The notes below the pieces were generated by a model. The model had not been told where the DNA came from, did not search any database, and saw only the letters and a list, made by a program, of their open reading frames with translations. From Scenedesmus sp. ARA3 (lineage: Eukaryota; Chlorophyta; Chlorophyceae; Sphaeropleales; Scenedesmaceae), in contig RWJK01001878.1 of assembly GCA_004335835.1 (NCBI GenBank), positions 1 to 64,000 on the forward strand: 64,000 bases of DNA, written 5' to 3'. Numbering within the stretch: position 1 is the first letter of the stretch; each line of letters starts with the position of its first letter. This document shows, piece by piece, positions 11,908 to 23,418 of the stretch. The position numbers and the translations under genes are program-made.

Positions 11908-14900
11908 ATGCAGGCGCTACAGAATCGCACGGCTGGGAGGTGCTGCAGCTCAGCACACAGAGTACAGGCTCTGCCCGCCCTGCCAGTCCGTAGAGCTCCA
12001 CAGCGCGCAAACAATCGCCATCATGATTCCTCAACGCTCAGCAGCGCCTGCAGGGCTTATGCAGGTGACAGCGACCAGCCACAGCACATGCAGGAGACAG
12101 CAGTGCAGGCTGTACAGGAGGCAGAGCAGCTGCAGTCAGCAGCGCTGCTGCCAGCCCCTGTGCCACGTATCTTGACCAGGAGGAGCGTCAAATACGAAGA
12201 GGACTTGCACAAGCACCTGGGGCTCGTGCTGTTTGGCGCCTACGTGCTGGGCTCCGCGTCTAGTGTGGCAGGTGTGTTCTGTTTGCAGCAGTAGCCTGCA
12301 GTCAACAACGCAGCCAGGACAGTATTTTGTCACTGCAGGAAGTCATGTTGTGTTTGATCAGCAATGTCTGGTGGCGCTGTGTCAGCGAGCTCAGCAGTCA
12401 GAAGAGGACAGGTGGTGCCGCATTCGGAACAGGTGCTCCTGCAAATTGCAGCAGCAGCAAGACGACAGCATTCCTTCATCACCAGTTCTCACAAACATTG
12501 ATTACCGTACATGGGCTGCTGCGTCATCTCAAGCGGGATGCTTGTATCAAAATCCATGCTTCTGCTGCCTCACTTTCCAGCAGGTATGCCAGGCCCTGTG
12601 TGGCTCCCCACGCTGACTGGCGCTGCTATCGGGGGCGTGTTTGCTGCAGCCCATCGCTACTGCTCAGCGCGCGTGTGGCGGCCCCCCAATGCACCACTGA
12701 ACATCCTTGTCACTGGTGCGGCCCTGCACTGCTTGACGCCATTTTCTCTACTGCTGTTCGTTTGGATTGCAAGGGCTATGGGCCAACCTGCTACACCAGC
12801 ATCAGAGCACAGCACAGCAGCTGCTTCTCTGCAGGATCAGGAGCATGCTTCGCATCGCACCAGGCATCGCATTGCAACATGCACCGCGCAGTATGCAGGC
12901 ACACTGCACCACAGCGGCAGTGTCGAACTAGTGCTGATGATGCCTGCTGTGCAATTTTTTCAAACACTGCAGGTGGCACCAAGGGCCTGGGCAAAGCGCT
13001 TGCCAGGGAGTTCCTCACACACAAGGACAGCGTCATCATCACAGGTGCAAAAATAACAACATAACATAGCATGTAACATAGCATGTAACATGCTTGGGTA
13101 GTGCCTGTGGACGCATTGTGCAGAACGAGCCCTACAGTACACTTGCTGCTGTGAATGCTTGTTGCCGTCCGCATTCTGCTGCATCCCTTTGATCACTCCT
13201 CTCACTGTCTCTGCTTCTGCTTCACGTTCATTTCTTGTTTGCCGCACTTGCCACTCCTGGCTCATCAGGGCGCAGCCACGCTGCACTAGCGCAGACCATG
13301 GCTGCACTGCAAAGTGAGCTGCAAGGCCTCGGCTATGAGCACACGCCACAGCTGCGGGGCATTGTGTGTGATGTGACGAAGCCGCAGCAGGTGGCCGCAC
13401 TGGCTGAGCAAGCGAGGGAGATGATGGGCTCTGTCGACGTGTGGATCTGCAATGCAGGTATGGAGAGATTGGTACTGTGTTGTGTTGTGGTTCTGCTTGC
13501 GCTGCTGTTGCACTGGCTGAGCAAGCGAGGGAGATGATGGGCTCTGTGGATGTGTGGATCTGCAATGCAGGTATGGAGAGATTGGTACTTCACTGCGTTG
13601 TGGTTCTGCTTGCGTTGCTGTTGCACTGGCTGAGCAAGCGAGGGAGATGATGGGCTCTGTTGATGTGTGGATCTGCAACGCAGGTATGAAGTGACTGGTA
13701 CTGCACTGTGTTGTGGTTCTGTTTGCTTTACTGTTGCCATGGTGTAGCTAGCAGGGCAGCTGATGAGATCTGATGAGGTATGGATATGCAACACATTTGT
13801 GAATAGATTAAGACTGGTTTTTGTTGTTGCGCTTGTGCTGCTGTTTCACTGGCTGAGGAAGCATGGCAGCGAATTTGATCTGTCGACATGTGAATCTGCA
13901 ATGCAGGTGCGCTGCTGCTTGTCCAACTGTCTCAGTGTACCGGTGCGCTTAAATGGCCCAGCTGTGCTTGGTCACTGCTGCTTGCTGCTGCTGCTGCTGT
14001 TGTGCCCCTTAGTCTCCGCAGGCGGCTGTTGCAGGTGGTTTGGCTGACCTCTGCCTGCTGCTGCTGCTGCTGCTCCTGCTGCTATTACCTTGCTGTCAAC
14101 TTTGTGAAGGCTACTCTGGCAGCTTCAAGCACTTTTTGGATCAGGAGCCAGAGACAATTGAGGCAGTGGTCAAGACCAACCTGCTGGGCACGCTGCTGTG
14201 CAGCAGGGAGGCTGCCAAGCTGATGCTGGGGCAGCAGCTTGGTGGGCACATCTTCATCATGGATGGAGCAGGCGCAGACGGCAGCGCGACACCACAGTAC
14301 GCGGCATATGGTGAGTGGCCATTGTTTTGTGGTGTGATGGGGTTGGACATATGGTGTTGCTGTGGTGTTTGTGTTGTGGGCCACAACAGAAGCATGCTGA
14401 GGTTGTGCTGGTTGTGTAGTGTCGCTGCGATTTACAACGCCCTTATATTTGTTGATGATGATGGGGCAGCAGCTTGGAAGGCACATCTTCATCATGGATG
14501 GAGCAGGCCCAGACGGCAGCGCACCGCCACAGTACGCGGCATATGGTGAGTGGGCATCTGTGTTGCGGCGCACTGTGCTCGGGCCTGTTTGGCTGCTGTT
14601 GAGTTTGCGTCGTGGGCCACAACAGAAGCATGCTGATGTTGTGCTGGTTGTGTAGTGTCGCTGCAATCTACAACGCCCTTATTTTAGTTGATGCTGGGGC
14701 AGCAGCTTGGTGCGCACATCTTCATCATGGATGGAGCAGGCGCTGATGGCAGCGCGGCCCCGCAGTATGCGGCATACGGTAAGTGCTTGTGTTGTGGTAT
14801 GATGTGTCTGGACGTGTGTGGAAGCTGTTACAGTTCTGGAAGGGGCCAAAGCAGCGTTCAAGCGCGACAGCAGAATAGGCATATTGCGTGGCATTGTATG

Positions 14901-16832
14901 TGTGCCGGGCTGTTGCTGACTGCGACTGCGCAGTACGCGGCATACGGTGAATGCAGGTCTTTGGTGTGTGTTTGAGAGATGGCGGCGCAGCACAGCCTGT
15001 TGTGTGGTGCTGAGGGTGTGCCAGGCATGTGTTCTTGCAGCATTCTGCCACACTCCCACATCATTGCTGCTGCTGCTGCTGCTGCTGCTGCTCTCTCTGC
15101 TGCGTCCAGGTGCCACCAAGGCCTCCTTCCCCCAGCTTGCCGCCTCCCTCAGGGCTGAGCTGGCATCCACACACGTGGGCGTGCACGTGCTGTCACCAGG
15201 TGCGCTCTCCCTTCAGACGTAGTCAAGGCCGCGGCTGCCAATCAGCTGATTGTATATTAGGTTCAGAACCATGAAGCCTGTGGCTGCATCGCTGTGCCCG
15301 AGTCGTCAAGGCTGCGTCAGCAGCCAACAAGCAGGCGGGCCACATCCTTGCTGTCTTGTTGCTGCCGCGCCGCCCGTGACTGCTGTGTCTCTCTCCAGGC
15401 GTGATGCTGGCCGAGCTGCTGCTACTGACACTGCTGCTGCTGCTGCTGCTGCTGTTCTGACTCCTTGCTGTAAACCATGCAGGCATGATGCTGACTGAGC
15501 TGCTGCTGGAAGGTGCTACAGCAGCAAACAAGCAGGCCTTCAACATCCTGTGTGAGCACCCGGAGACTGTCGCGGCCTTCCTGGTGCCGCGTGTGCGCTC
15601 TGCTGTGTCCTGCGGCCTCAACGGCACCTACACGCGGTGGGTACCTGTGCTTTGCTGTTTGGCTTGGCATGCAACATGATTTAATGCAGTGAGTGCACTC
15701 TGCAGAATCGTGTGGCCTCAACGGCACCTACACGCGGTGGGTACCCGTGTGTTTGCTGCTTTGTCTCGTCATATGTGCAACATGATATCAACTGTTGCGC
15801 GTGCGCTCTGTCGTGTCATGCGGCCTCAATGGCACCTACACGCGGTGGGTACTTTTGTGGGCGCTGTCCCCATTGTGTGACCAGGTGTGTATGATGTTTG
15901 TTTTCAAATGCCGCAGCTGCACCCCGCAGTGTTGTGCAGCCTCGATGGAACCTGCACGCGATGAGTCGTTGTGTGGATACTTACTGGTGTTATTGAGGCA
16001 ATGGGTAATCGATGTCGAGGCAGGTTGTGCAGTGTGTGGCTGAGCAGGCTTCGTGTAAACGTTGATACCCTCCCTCTCAGCTATGCACTGCCCAACCTGT
16101 GGCTCTGTGTCATGTTCTATCAGCGCGACGCCTGCAGTGCATGGCGCAGCATGATGTATCCTCATAGCATGTCCAATGTCAACAATAGCACCATCACCAG
16201 TCAGCAAACTTCGCTCAAAAGCTGTTTGTTGCTTGGTTGTCTCCATATTCCGCGGGTACTCAACACCCGTCAGCGCCAATTACCGCTGACCGCCGTCCCT
16301 GGCCGCATCGGCCGGGCCGTTGATGCATCTGGTTGCACCCCTACACAATAGCACCAGACGTCGAGCATTACAAAAGGTGTTCTGCCGCTTGCCTCTTCCT
16401 CTTTTTGCCACCGAGCAGGTACTTGACCCCTGCCAGCGCCATCTACAGGCTGCTCACCTGCCCTGGCTGCATCGGCCGTCTCTTTGATGCATACGGTGGC
16501 CCCGTATACGCGCCAAACTCCAGGCACCATTTCAAGCTCATTTATCACGTGCCTGTCCCCCGCCCTGCAGGTACCTGACCCCTGCCAGTGCTATCTACCG
16601 CCTGCTCACATCGCCTGGCCGCATCGGCCGCTTCTTTGATGCTTCCGGTGCCCCCGTGTATGCGCCAGAGCATGAGCGCATCTTGGGCAAAGGCGCAAAG
16701 GCAACTGCACGGCAGCAGGCTCTGGCGCGGGCCAGGACCAGCAGCTTGGGCGTTGCATATAGCTTGAGCCTCGCGCTGAGCTTCGTGGTGCTGTCGCTGG
16801 ACTCACATGCCTCAGCTTTCACAGGGCACTAA
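11908..16832 (+). CDS. NYC1: Chlorophyll(ide) b reductase, NYC1/NOL type
   Basis: Eight exons: 11908-12271, 12584-12715, 12973-13044, 13269-13457, 14110-14310, 15110-15199, 15483-15636 and 16571-16832. This gives 487 residues, close to NYC1 proteins; an in-frame Met at 11671 would give 566. After an Arg/Ser/Gln-rich transit peptide come two hydrophobic segments (near LGLVLFGAYVLGSASSVAG and LPTLTGAAIGGVFAAA), typical of NYC1 rather than soluble NOL. The short-chain dehydrogenase domain follows: TGGTKGLG cofactor loop (165-172), NAG (251-253), catalytic Tyr319 and Lys323 in YGATK. A C-terminal hydrophobic segment may be a membrane anchor. The enzyme reduces chlorophyll b to 7-hydroxymethyl chlorophyll a in thylakoids, the first step of LHC degradation. 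Four of its exons have tandem partial copies in the adjoining introns. Confidence 0.93.
13397..13915 (+). repeat. NYC1: tandem copies of exon 4 end plus donor
   Basis: A 113-bp unit starts at 13397, 13510 and 13623. Each unit holds the last ~60 bp of exon 4 (encoding ALAEQAREMMGSVDVWICNAG), the GTATGG/GTATGA donor and ~53 bp of intron. Only the first belongs to the exon. More decayed versions lie near 13745-13800 and 13845-13915. The unit length is not a multiple of three. Confidence 0.9.
14461..14955 (+). repeat. NYC1: tandem copies of exon 5 end plus donor
   Basis: Copies of the end of exon 5 (14221-14310, encoding GQQLGGHIFIMDGAG and QYAAYG) with a following GTGAGT/GTAAGT lie at about 14461-14556 and 14692-14786, with a short remnant at 14920-14955. 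The copies stay open in frame and differ at scattered sites. Confidence 0.9.
15395..15420 (+). repeat. NYC1: copy of exon 7 start
   Basis: A CAG acceptor followed by a version of the first codons of exon 7 (GVMLAELLL instead of GMMLTELLL) lies about 85 bp upstream of the real acceptor at 15482. Confidence 0.6.
15700..15968 (+). repeat. NYC1: copies of exon 7 end plus donor
   Basis: The exon 7 end (encoding SCGLNGTYTR, with GTGGGTAC donor) recurs at about 15705-15746, 15797-15856 and, more decayed, 15918-15968. Confidence 0.85.
16250..16530 (+). repeat. NYC1: two upstream copies of exon 8 start
   Basis: Acceptor plus the first ~100 bp of the terminal exon (encoding YLTPASAIYRLLT) recur at about 16252-16330 (decayed) and 16421-16525 (well kept). 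The real acceptor is at 16570. Confidence 0.85.
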
Positions 16833-17207
16833 CAGGGCAGCAGGGGCACGCGTGTCTGCTGGCTTTGGCTGCGCGGCAGGCACATGGGTTTTTGGTGCTA
16901 TGGATACTGTGCTGTGCTCAGAGCATTAAGCTGCATCGAGCAGAGTGTTGTGGCATGCTGTTTGCAAAGTGTCTTGTGGGCGGACACAATGCTTTCGCCT
17001 GCATTGCGCTTGTTGGTGATAGTGCGCAGCACGTCATACGTGCTACACCACAAGTGTCTCATTGCTCAGCTGATGTTGTGTCCGGCCAGGGGCTAACTTG
17101 TTTGGCTCTGGGTAGGAATGGCCGGACACATCAGTGAGCTCTGCTGTACATTAGCATCCCCTTGGCAGCTGTGGCACAGCAGGTCTGCGGCCCGCCGTGG
17201 CTGCTGC

Positions 17208-17244
<37 letters not shown>

Positions 17245-20200
17245 ACTTGTGTGCCCTGTGAGGGCTGGTCAAACCTTGGTTAACCCTGGTCAACGCTGGT
17301 TGGCTAAAAGAGCACAAGACAGCAGCGGCAACCAGTCAATGCGCATGTTCTCTGTACATGACTGGCTGGCTGGCTTGCTGGCGTGTGTATGGCCAGTAGC
17401 CACTGCGTGCACACCACAGCATGCAACGCTTGTGATCCGCCATCAGTCACAGTTACTCTTGGCTGGATGAGTCTGTTACATGCCTGGTCACAGAGCTTGT
17501 TATAATGGCTGTTATAGCTGCTACAATTGGCTGTAGTGTGGCTTCCTGGCTTGTCTGGCTTGTCACGAAGAGTAGTTTGTTACTAGTGCAGTAGACTCAC
17601 CGCAGCTTTACTGTGTGAGCTGCTAACTCAGTAGGACAGTTCAGGCTGAAGATCGTAGCATGTGATGCGTTTTCACTGTGTGCGGCACCATGCTGTGCTG
17701 CTATGGGCTGCTGCTACTGTGCAAGCGCCGTTGTATGCCTTCCATCTATGTCTGTGTACTGTCAGGCAGCTACGACTGCTAGCACACTATGCTACGGCAC
17801 AGAACAGGCCACATTACATGCCTGTTGCTAGTGTGTTTGACTGTACACCTTTGTGTGGTGGTGCTGCCTATTTGGCTCTCAGCATGTTAGGACAAAAACG
17901 CACGCTTCCGCTTGCAGTGGTGCTGCAGTGGGGGTTGCTTGTGCACACGATTGCATGTACTCACAGAGGCTTCGCATACATTCTCATGCCTTGCTTTCTG
18001 TGGCTACTTTGACTGGCTTCAGCTCACTTGACCGACTGCTCCTTTGTGGCAAATTGTTATGCGTGTGGCTTTCATGCTGCTTGCTACCAAAGCAGGTGTG
18101 CCGCGTTGGGTACGCGGAGGTTATTGTTATGTGTTACATAACGTGTGTTCTTTGGATGGGCACATGATGCAGGTGTGTGGTACAAAGTGCTCTTTGGCCC
18201 GCTTGCGTTGTGTATCTGCATGTTGTTGTGTAGCTTGCTGCGTGCCACCTATACTAGAATGTGTGTACATGTGCACGGCTTGTATCAACCAGGCCAGTTT
18301 TGGGAAAGGCGTGCAGGTGTGTGTTGGTGGGAATGTGGTTGGGGCGGTCAGCTTATAACTGCGTGTACCATATGATTGTGCACGTGTGCAATTGCGTCTC
18401 GTGCATGCCTTATGCTTTTCTTGTAGCCTGTTGCTGCGCATGTAGCATCTGTTGGGGTGTGGGGCATTGCAGGCGTCTCATCAGATGCAAAAGCTTGCTA
18501 TGAATGCATTGTGTGCACCGCGGACCTTTGTCCCTGTGCTTGTATGCATGACTCGCCCCTTTGGCCGCTGCAATCTGTGTAGCTGCCAGCACTGTGTGCG
18601 TTGCTGTGTGTTTGGGTGCTTAGCAACCTCTTTGCTGCTGGCATAGCCTGGGCAATGTGACATGGCCGATCAAGAGTTGGTTATGAAAGGTATTGTGATT
18701 GCAATCAGTGTGACGTGTACCCGCGTGATTCGTTGCTGTTTGTTTTGTGCAGGCTTGTGCTGAGCCACCATTGCCTGTGTGTGGGCCTCTGCAGCTCGAA
18801 TCTCATTGTAAAACGAGTCATTGTGATAGTGCTCTTTTCAGCGAAAGCTGGGCCGAGCATGATCCGGGCATTGGAAAAGGCTTTCAAGTACTAGACGCCA
18901 GGTCTGCAGTGCAGCGACACTGTTGTGGTCAGACTTCAGTGCGGCATTTGATGTGCTGTTTCCATGCATGCCGCGCTGCATTGCAGCAGTGCTTGCATGT
19001 GCTTGAGGCAGCAGCCGTTGTACCATACAACACACACAGAGGCCATGGTTGAACATGCCTGTGTGTCCTGCCTGCCTGATGGTAGGGTCCGTGCTTGCAG
19101 GAAAGCGCTGCTGCTTGCAGGAAACTTCCGCTGTGACAGCAGCTACTGGTCAGCATGGCGACATGTGCTGTGCCCAACCATTTGGTTGGACACAGCGGCT
19201 CTTTGTGTGTTGTTGGTGCCAGTGTGTAGGTGATCTATGTTTTTGCATGATCTGCTTTGGATGGTTAATTTTGACTGCTGAACCAGTGCTGTCGGTTCAA
19301 CTGTCGAGCTGTGCTGGCGTATTCTGGGGTGCAGCTGCATTTGTCAGGTCTCCGCCAGTGGTGTTGTGTGAAGGCCAGAAGCATTGCGTGTATTGCAACC
19401 GCGCAAGCAATTCGTCAGCAAGGCCTCGGCAGCCATTTCTGTGGATGTTGGGTTTTTAATGTGAGCGGAATCACGCTGCTCACAGGATATGCTGGCTATT
19501 ATAACACAGTGCTGCCACATACCACAGCAGGCACGGCACTGAGGAAGCGTACTGCATCTCTTTTGACGGGTCATGACACGGTGCCATACACCACGGCAGC
19601 TGTCGGTTGGCGGCAGCTTGATTTGATGTACATCACCATCAGCAACAACAGGAGTATTATTGTTGTGACAACAGCACCCGGCAGCAGCAGACCTCCAGGC
19701 AACCACTGGCAGGGCTCGCTGCTGTGGTTGGTTGTCACTGTACTTCATCATTATGGCTGTGTTGTTGCGAGTGATGTGGCCTGCCCCACACAGAAGGCCG
19801 TCTTCTAGGTGGTGTTGTGGCAGGCTGTGGTCAGGCACAAGAGGGATGTGAGCTGTCCCGTGTACCATACAGTGTTTTTCTCCTGTTCTTTCAGCCGCTC
19901 CTGTGCACGTGGGGCGCGGGCCCGATGGCGACGTTGCTATGGTTTTAATGATAACATGATTGTGTGGTGTGTGTGTGTAATGTTCATCAGGTCAATCAGG
20001 ATCCTGGGCCAGCTGTAGGTTGTGAGTAACACCTTATGCCTCGGCAATGTTGGCGGGCTTTTGGCAGAGTATGAGTGTCCAAGTAAACGCATGGCGAGTG
20101 CATGTGTTGCCCACAGAAACCACGACACGGAAAAGGCTGCAGATAATCCAATGCGCTGCTAGCAACAGGGCGCTGAAGGGTGTAAGCATAAGGATGTGTG

Positions 20201-20440
20201 TTAGATTTCGTATAAAGCAAAGGTACTGGCGTGTTAGAAGACCCACAATCAGCGCCAGCCGTCCCAACTTCGTCAGTGTTTTAGCTCTGCTGGACAGCCC
20301 ACAAGTCCATGGACTGGCCAACTAGGAAACAATCCACGCACGCTGTTGTCCTGCAGATCGTCCAATGTACCGTGTCACACTCAACTGTCATTTCAGGTCA
20401 CACCGAACTGCAGCACTGACCATGGCCTAAGATGCAGCCG
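16833..20440. other. Convergent intergenic region NYC1 / HAD
   Basis: About 3.6 kb without a supportable gene between two convergent genes. The + strand is strongly G/T-rich (GTGTTTG, GTGCTG motifs) for about 3 kb after the NYC1 stop, in keeping with a long 3' flank. It holds a (CTG)n tract at about 17205-17238. The first clear TGTAA on the + strand is at 18806-18810, another is at 19976-19980. Confidence 0.5.
18806..18810 (+). terminator. TGTAA poly(A) signal candidate for NYC1
   Basis: First TGTAA I see downstream of the NYC1 stop, about 2 kb away. It would imply a long 3'UTR; a non-canonical earlier signal is equally possible. Confidence 0.25.
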
Positions 20441-20444
20441 TCAA

Positions 20445-20625
20445 CTCGAGAGGCCCATGAGCTGCTGGAAGTGCTGCACGTCCACGAGGCTGATGCATGG
20501 GTCTGCTGCACTCAGATGTTCACAACTGTGCATCGCTTGTCACAATGACAGGCCCATCTGCTGCTGAAAGCGGTGCAGGTCCACCACGGTGATGCGCGGG
20601 TCTCCTGCTGCTGCACTCATATGTT
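20445..20625 (-). repeat. HAD gene: two downstream copies of the last exon end
   Basis: The last ~70 bp of the terminal HAD exon (encoding ADPRITVVDLQHFQQLMGL) recur at about 20447-20517 and 20548-20620 past the stop codon, with several differences. Confidence 0.75.
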
Positions 20626-20660
20626 TGCAAGTGTGTCACGTGTAATGACAAATGTCGTGA

Positions 20661-22317
20661 TTACGATGAGAGGCCCATTAGCTGCTGAAAGTGCTGCAAG
20701 TCAACAACCGTGATGCGCGGGTCTGCTGCCGCCGCCTGACGCTCCGCGGGCGTGTTGTAGCCCCAGTCAACAAGGTACAACTGCCACGCCTCTGCCCCTG
20801 GCGCCTTGGTGACCTGCACGGCACAACACAACAGACCTGGTTTTCATTAATTATAAGTAACAAAAGCAAAGGCAGCGAGGTATGTTTCAGCCCCAGTCAA
20901 CAAGGTACAGCTGCCACGCCTCAGTGCTGGCACCTTGGTGACCTGCAGGGCGCAACACGAAAGGAGTGACAAGTCGCTAATGCAGATGTGTAATGCAGGC
21001 CCAGTCAACCAGGCACAGTAGCCATGCTTCAGCGCATGGCGCCTTGGTGACCTGCTATGGTATAGCGTAACTCGCAACATGATGATGACAGGATGTGCCC
21101 TCACTTTTTCCAGCGTGCTGTGCTTGTCTTCCACAGACACGTCACCAGCTGCATCCGCAAGCTCGGCCGCAAGGCGGCCCAGCATTGACGCCTTGGGGCT
21201 CGCCCCTAAACGTTATGCAGCAGCAGCAGGGCATCAGCAACGCTGCGTATTATGTTGTCACACACATGTCTCCAGCAAACAACCAAACTGCTCAGGTCTG
21301 CAACAGCGCCCTCACCTTTTCCAGCGTGCTGTGCTTGTCTTCTACAAAGATATATCCAGCTGCATCAGCATGCTGAGCTGCAAGCCGCCCCAGCACTGAC
21401 GCCTTAGGCTCGCTGCTGACAGTCATGTAGCAACAGCACACGGCATCAGCAATGCTGCGCATTCATGCCTCCATCAAACAACCAAACTGCTCAGATCTGC
21501 AACAGCACCCTCACCTTTTCCAGCGTGCTGTGCTTGTCTTCTACAAATATGTATCCAGCTGCATCAGCATGCTGCGCTGCAAGCCTCCCCAGCACTGACG
21601 CCTTGGGCTCCCCACTGACTGTGGTGCTGTGGATGCGGTCTGATGGGAAGGATATGCCAGCCATGTCCCGCAGCAGCACCTCTGTGTAGTGCGCCTGCAT
21701 GAAACAACAGAGGCCGAGTCTTATCACAGCGCAGTGCAACAGGGTGAGCCGCTGACTGTGGTGCTGTGGATGCGGTCTGACGGGAAGGCTATGCCCGCCA
21801 TGTCATGCAGCAGCACCTCTGTGTAGTGCGCCTGCAGGACAGCACACCCATACAAGTTTTGGCAGCACCACAGTGTTCAGCAGGACACAATGGTGAGACT
21901 GACTGGTCAGCAGGAAAGGCTATGCCAGCCATGTCACGCAGCAGCACCTCTGTGTAGTGTGCCTGCAGGCAGATGTAACATATGTTACGTCAAAACACGT
22001 TTCAACATAGGCGAGGACAAGAGTACCTTTCTGGAGCAACTCTACTGGCACAGCAGTGGTGCTGGGAGGGGGGGCAGCTGCGCTGGGCTGAGACCACTGG
22101 TTGCTGATCAGTACCTACTGCCCCTGCCTGTGATGCAACTGGAAAAGCACCCACCACACACACCTGCTTGGTTGTCACAATGTACACCTCGTCCTGCTGC
22201 ATCGCTGCTGCCACGGCATCAGCCACGCCGGGGTAGATGCGGTTGGGTGCCAGCCAGCCTGCCAGGTCATCTGCAATCCAGCTGTCCCGCACACCACCAA
22301 ACAGCTCCACCAGCTGC

Positions 22318-22362
<45 letters not shown>

Positions 22363-22650
22363 CGACATAACTGTGGTTGTGGTGCTGCAGAGCTGTGCCA
22401 GGTCGGCAGCTTGCAGCTAGCAGCTTGCAATGATGCCGCATTAGCTTTTATTGTTAGCAGCCAAACAGAGGCACGAGCTGCACAGCAGCAGCAGCAGCAA
22501 AAGCAGCAGCAGCAGCATAGCAGTGGTTGTGGTTGTGGTTGTAGTGCAAGTTTAAACTAGGGGGCCAGCCAGCCTGCCAGGTCCTCAGCAATCCAGCCGT
22601 CCTGCACACCACCAAACAGCTCCACCAGCTGCACAGCAGCAGCAGCAGCA

Positions 22651-22695
<45 letters not shown>

Positions 22696-22946
22696 CGACA
22701 TAACTGTGGTTGCGGTGCTGCAGAGCTGTGCCAGGCCGGCAGCCGGCAGCTAGCGGCTTGCAATAATGCCGCATTGTGGCTTGCCTAATAGCAGCCAACA
22801 GATGCACCAGCTGCACAGCAGCAGCAGCAGCAGCAGTACAGCAGTGCTGATGTTGGTGCGAATCAAGCTAGGGTGGCACATGACAGCCTGCCAGGTCCTC
22901 GGCAATCCAGCTGTCCCACACACCACCAAACATCTCCACGAGCTGC

Positions 22947-22982
<36 letters not shown>

Positions 22983-23166
22983 GCAGCAGCAGCAGTACAG
23001 CAGTGGTTGTGCAGATTTTGGCAAGGGTGCCAGCCAGCCTGTCAGGTCCTCGACAATCCAGCTGTCCCGCACACCACCAAACAGCTCCACCAGCTGCACA
23101 GCAGCAGCAGCAGCAGNNNNNNNNNNNNNNNNNNNNNNNNNNNNNNNNNNNNNNNNNNNNNNNNNN

Positions 23167-23218
<52 letters not shown>

Positions 23219-23385
23219 TGCAGCAGCAGTAGCAGGCAGTACTTGTTTGCTGGGCATCAAAAAATGTGGGTGAAGGGCTTGCAAGAGCCGCATCAGACCT
23301 CAGTAGTCAAAAAATGCGCACGTGGATGCATAACACATCACAAACATATCACAACACACCAGCTGCCTGTTGAGGGCCTGAAAGA

Positions 23386-23418
<33 letters not shown>

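Noticed and set aside
16865..20018. Several + strand frames of 70-165 residues after NYC1
   Set aside because: Cys/Trp/Val-rich translations of G/T-rich DNA, no domains, no conserved splice pattern.
22319..23235. CRISPR-like array
   Set aside because: Regular repeats are trinucleotide tracts plus exon copies in a eukaryotic intron, with no spacer/repeat structure or cas genes.
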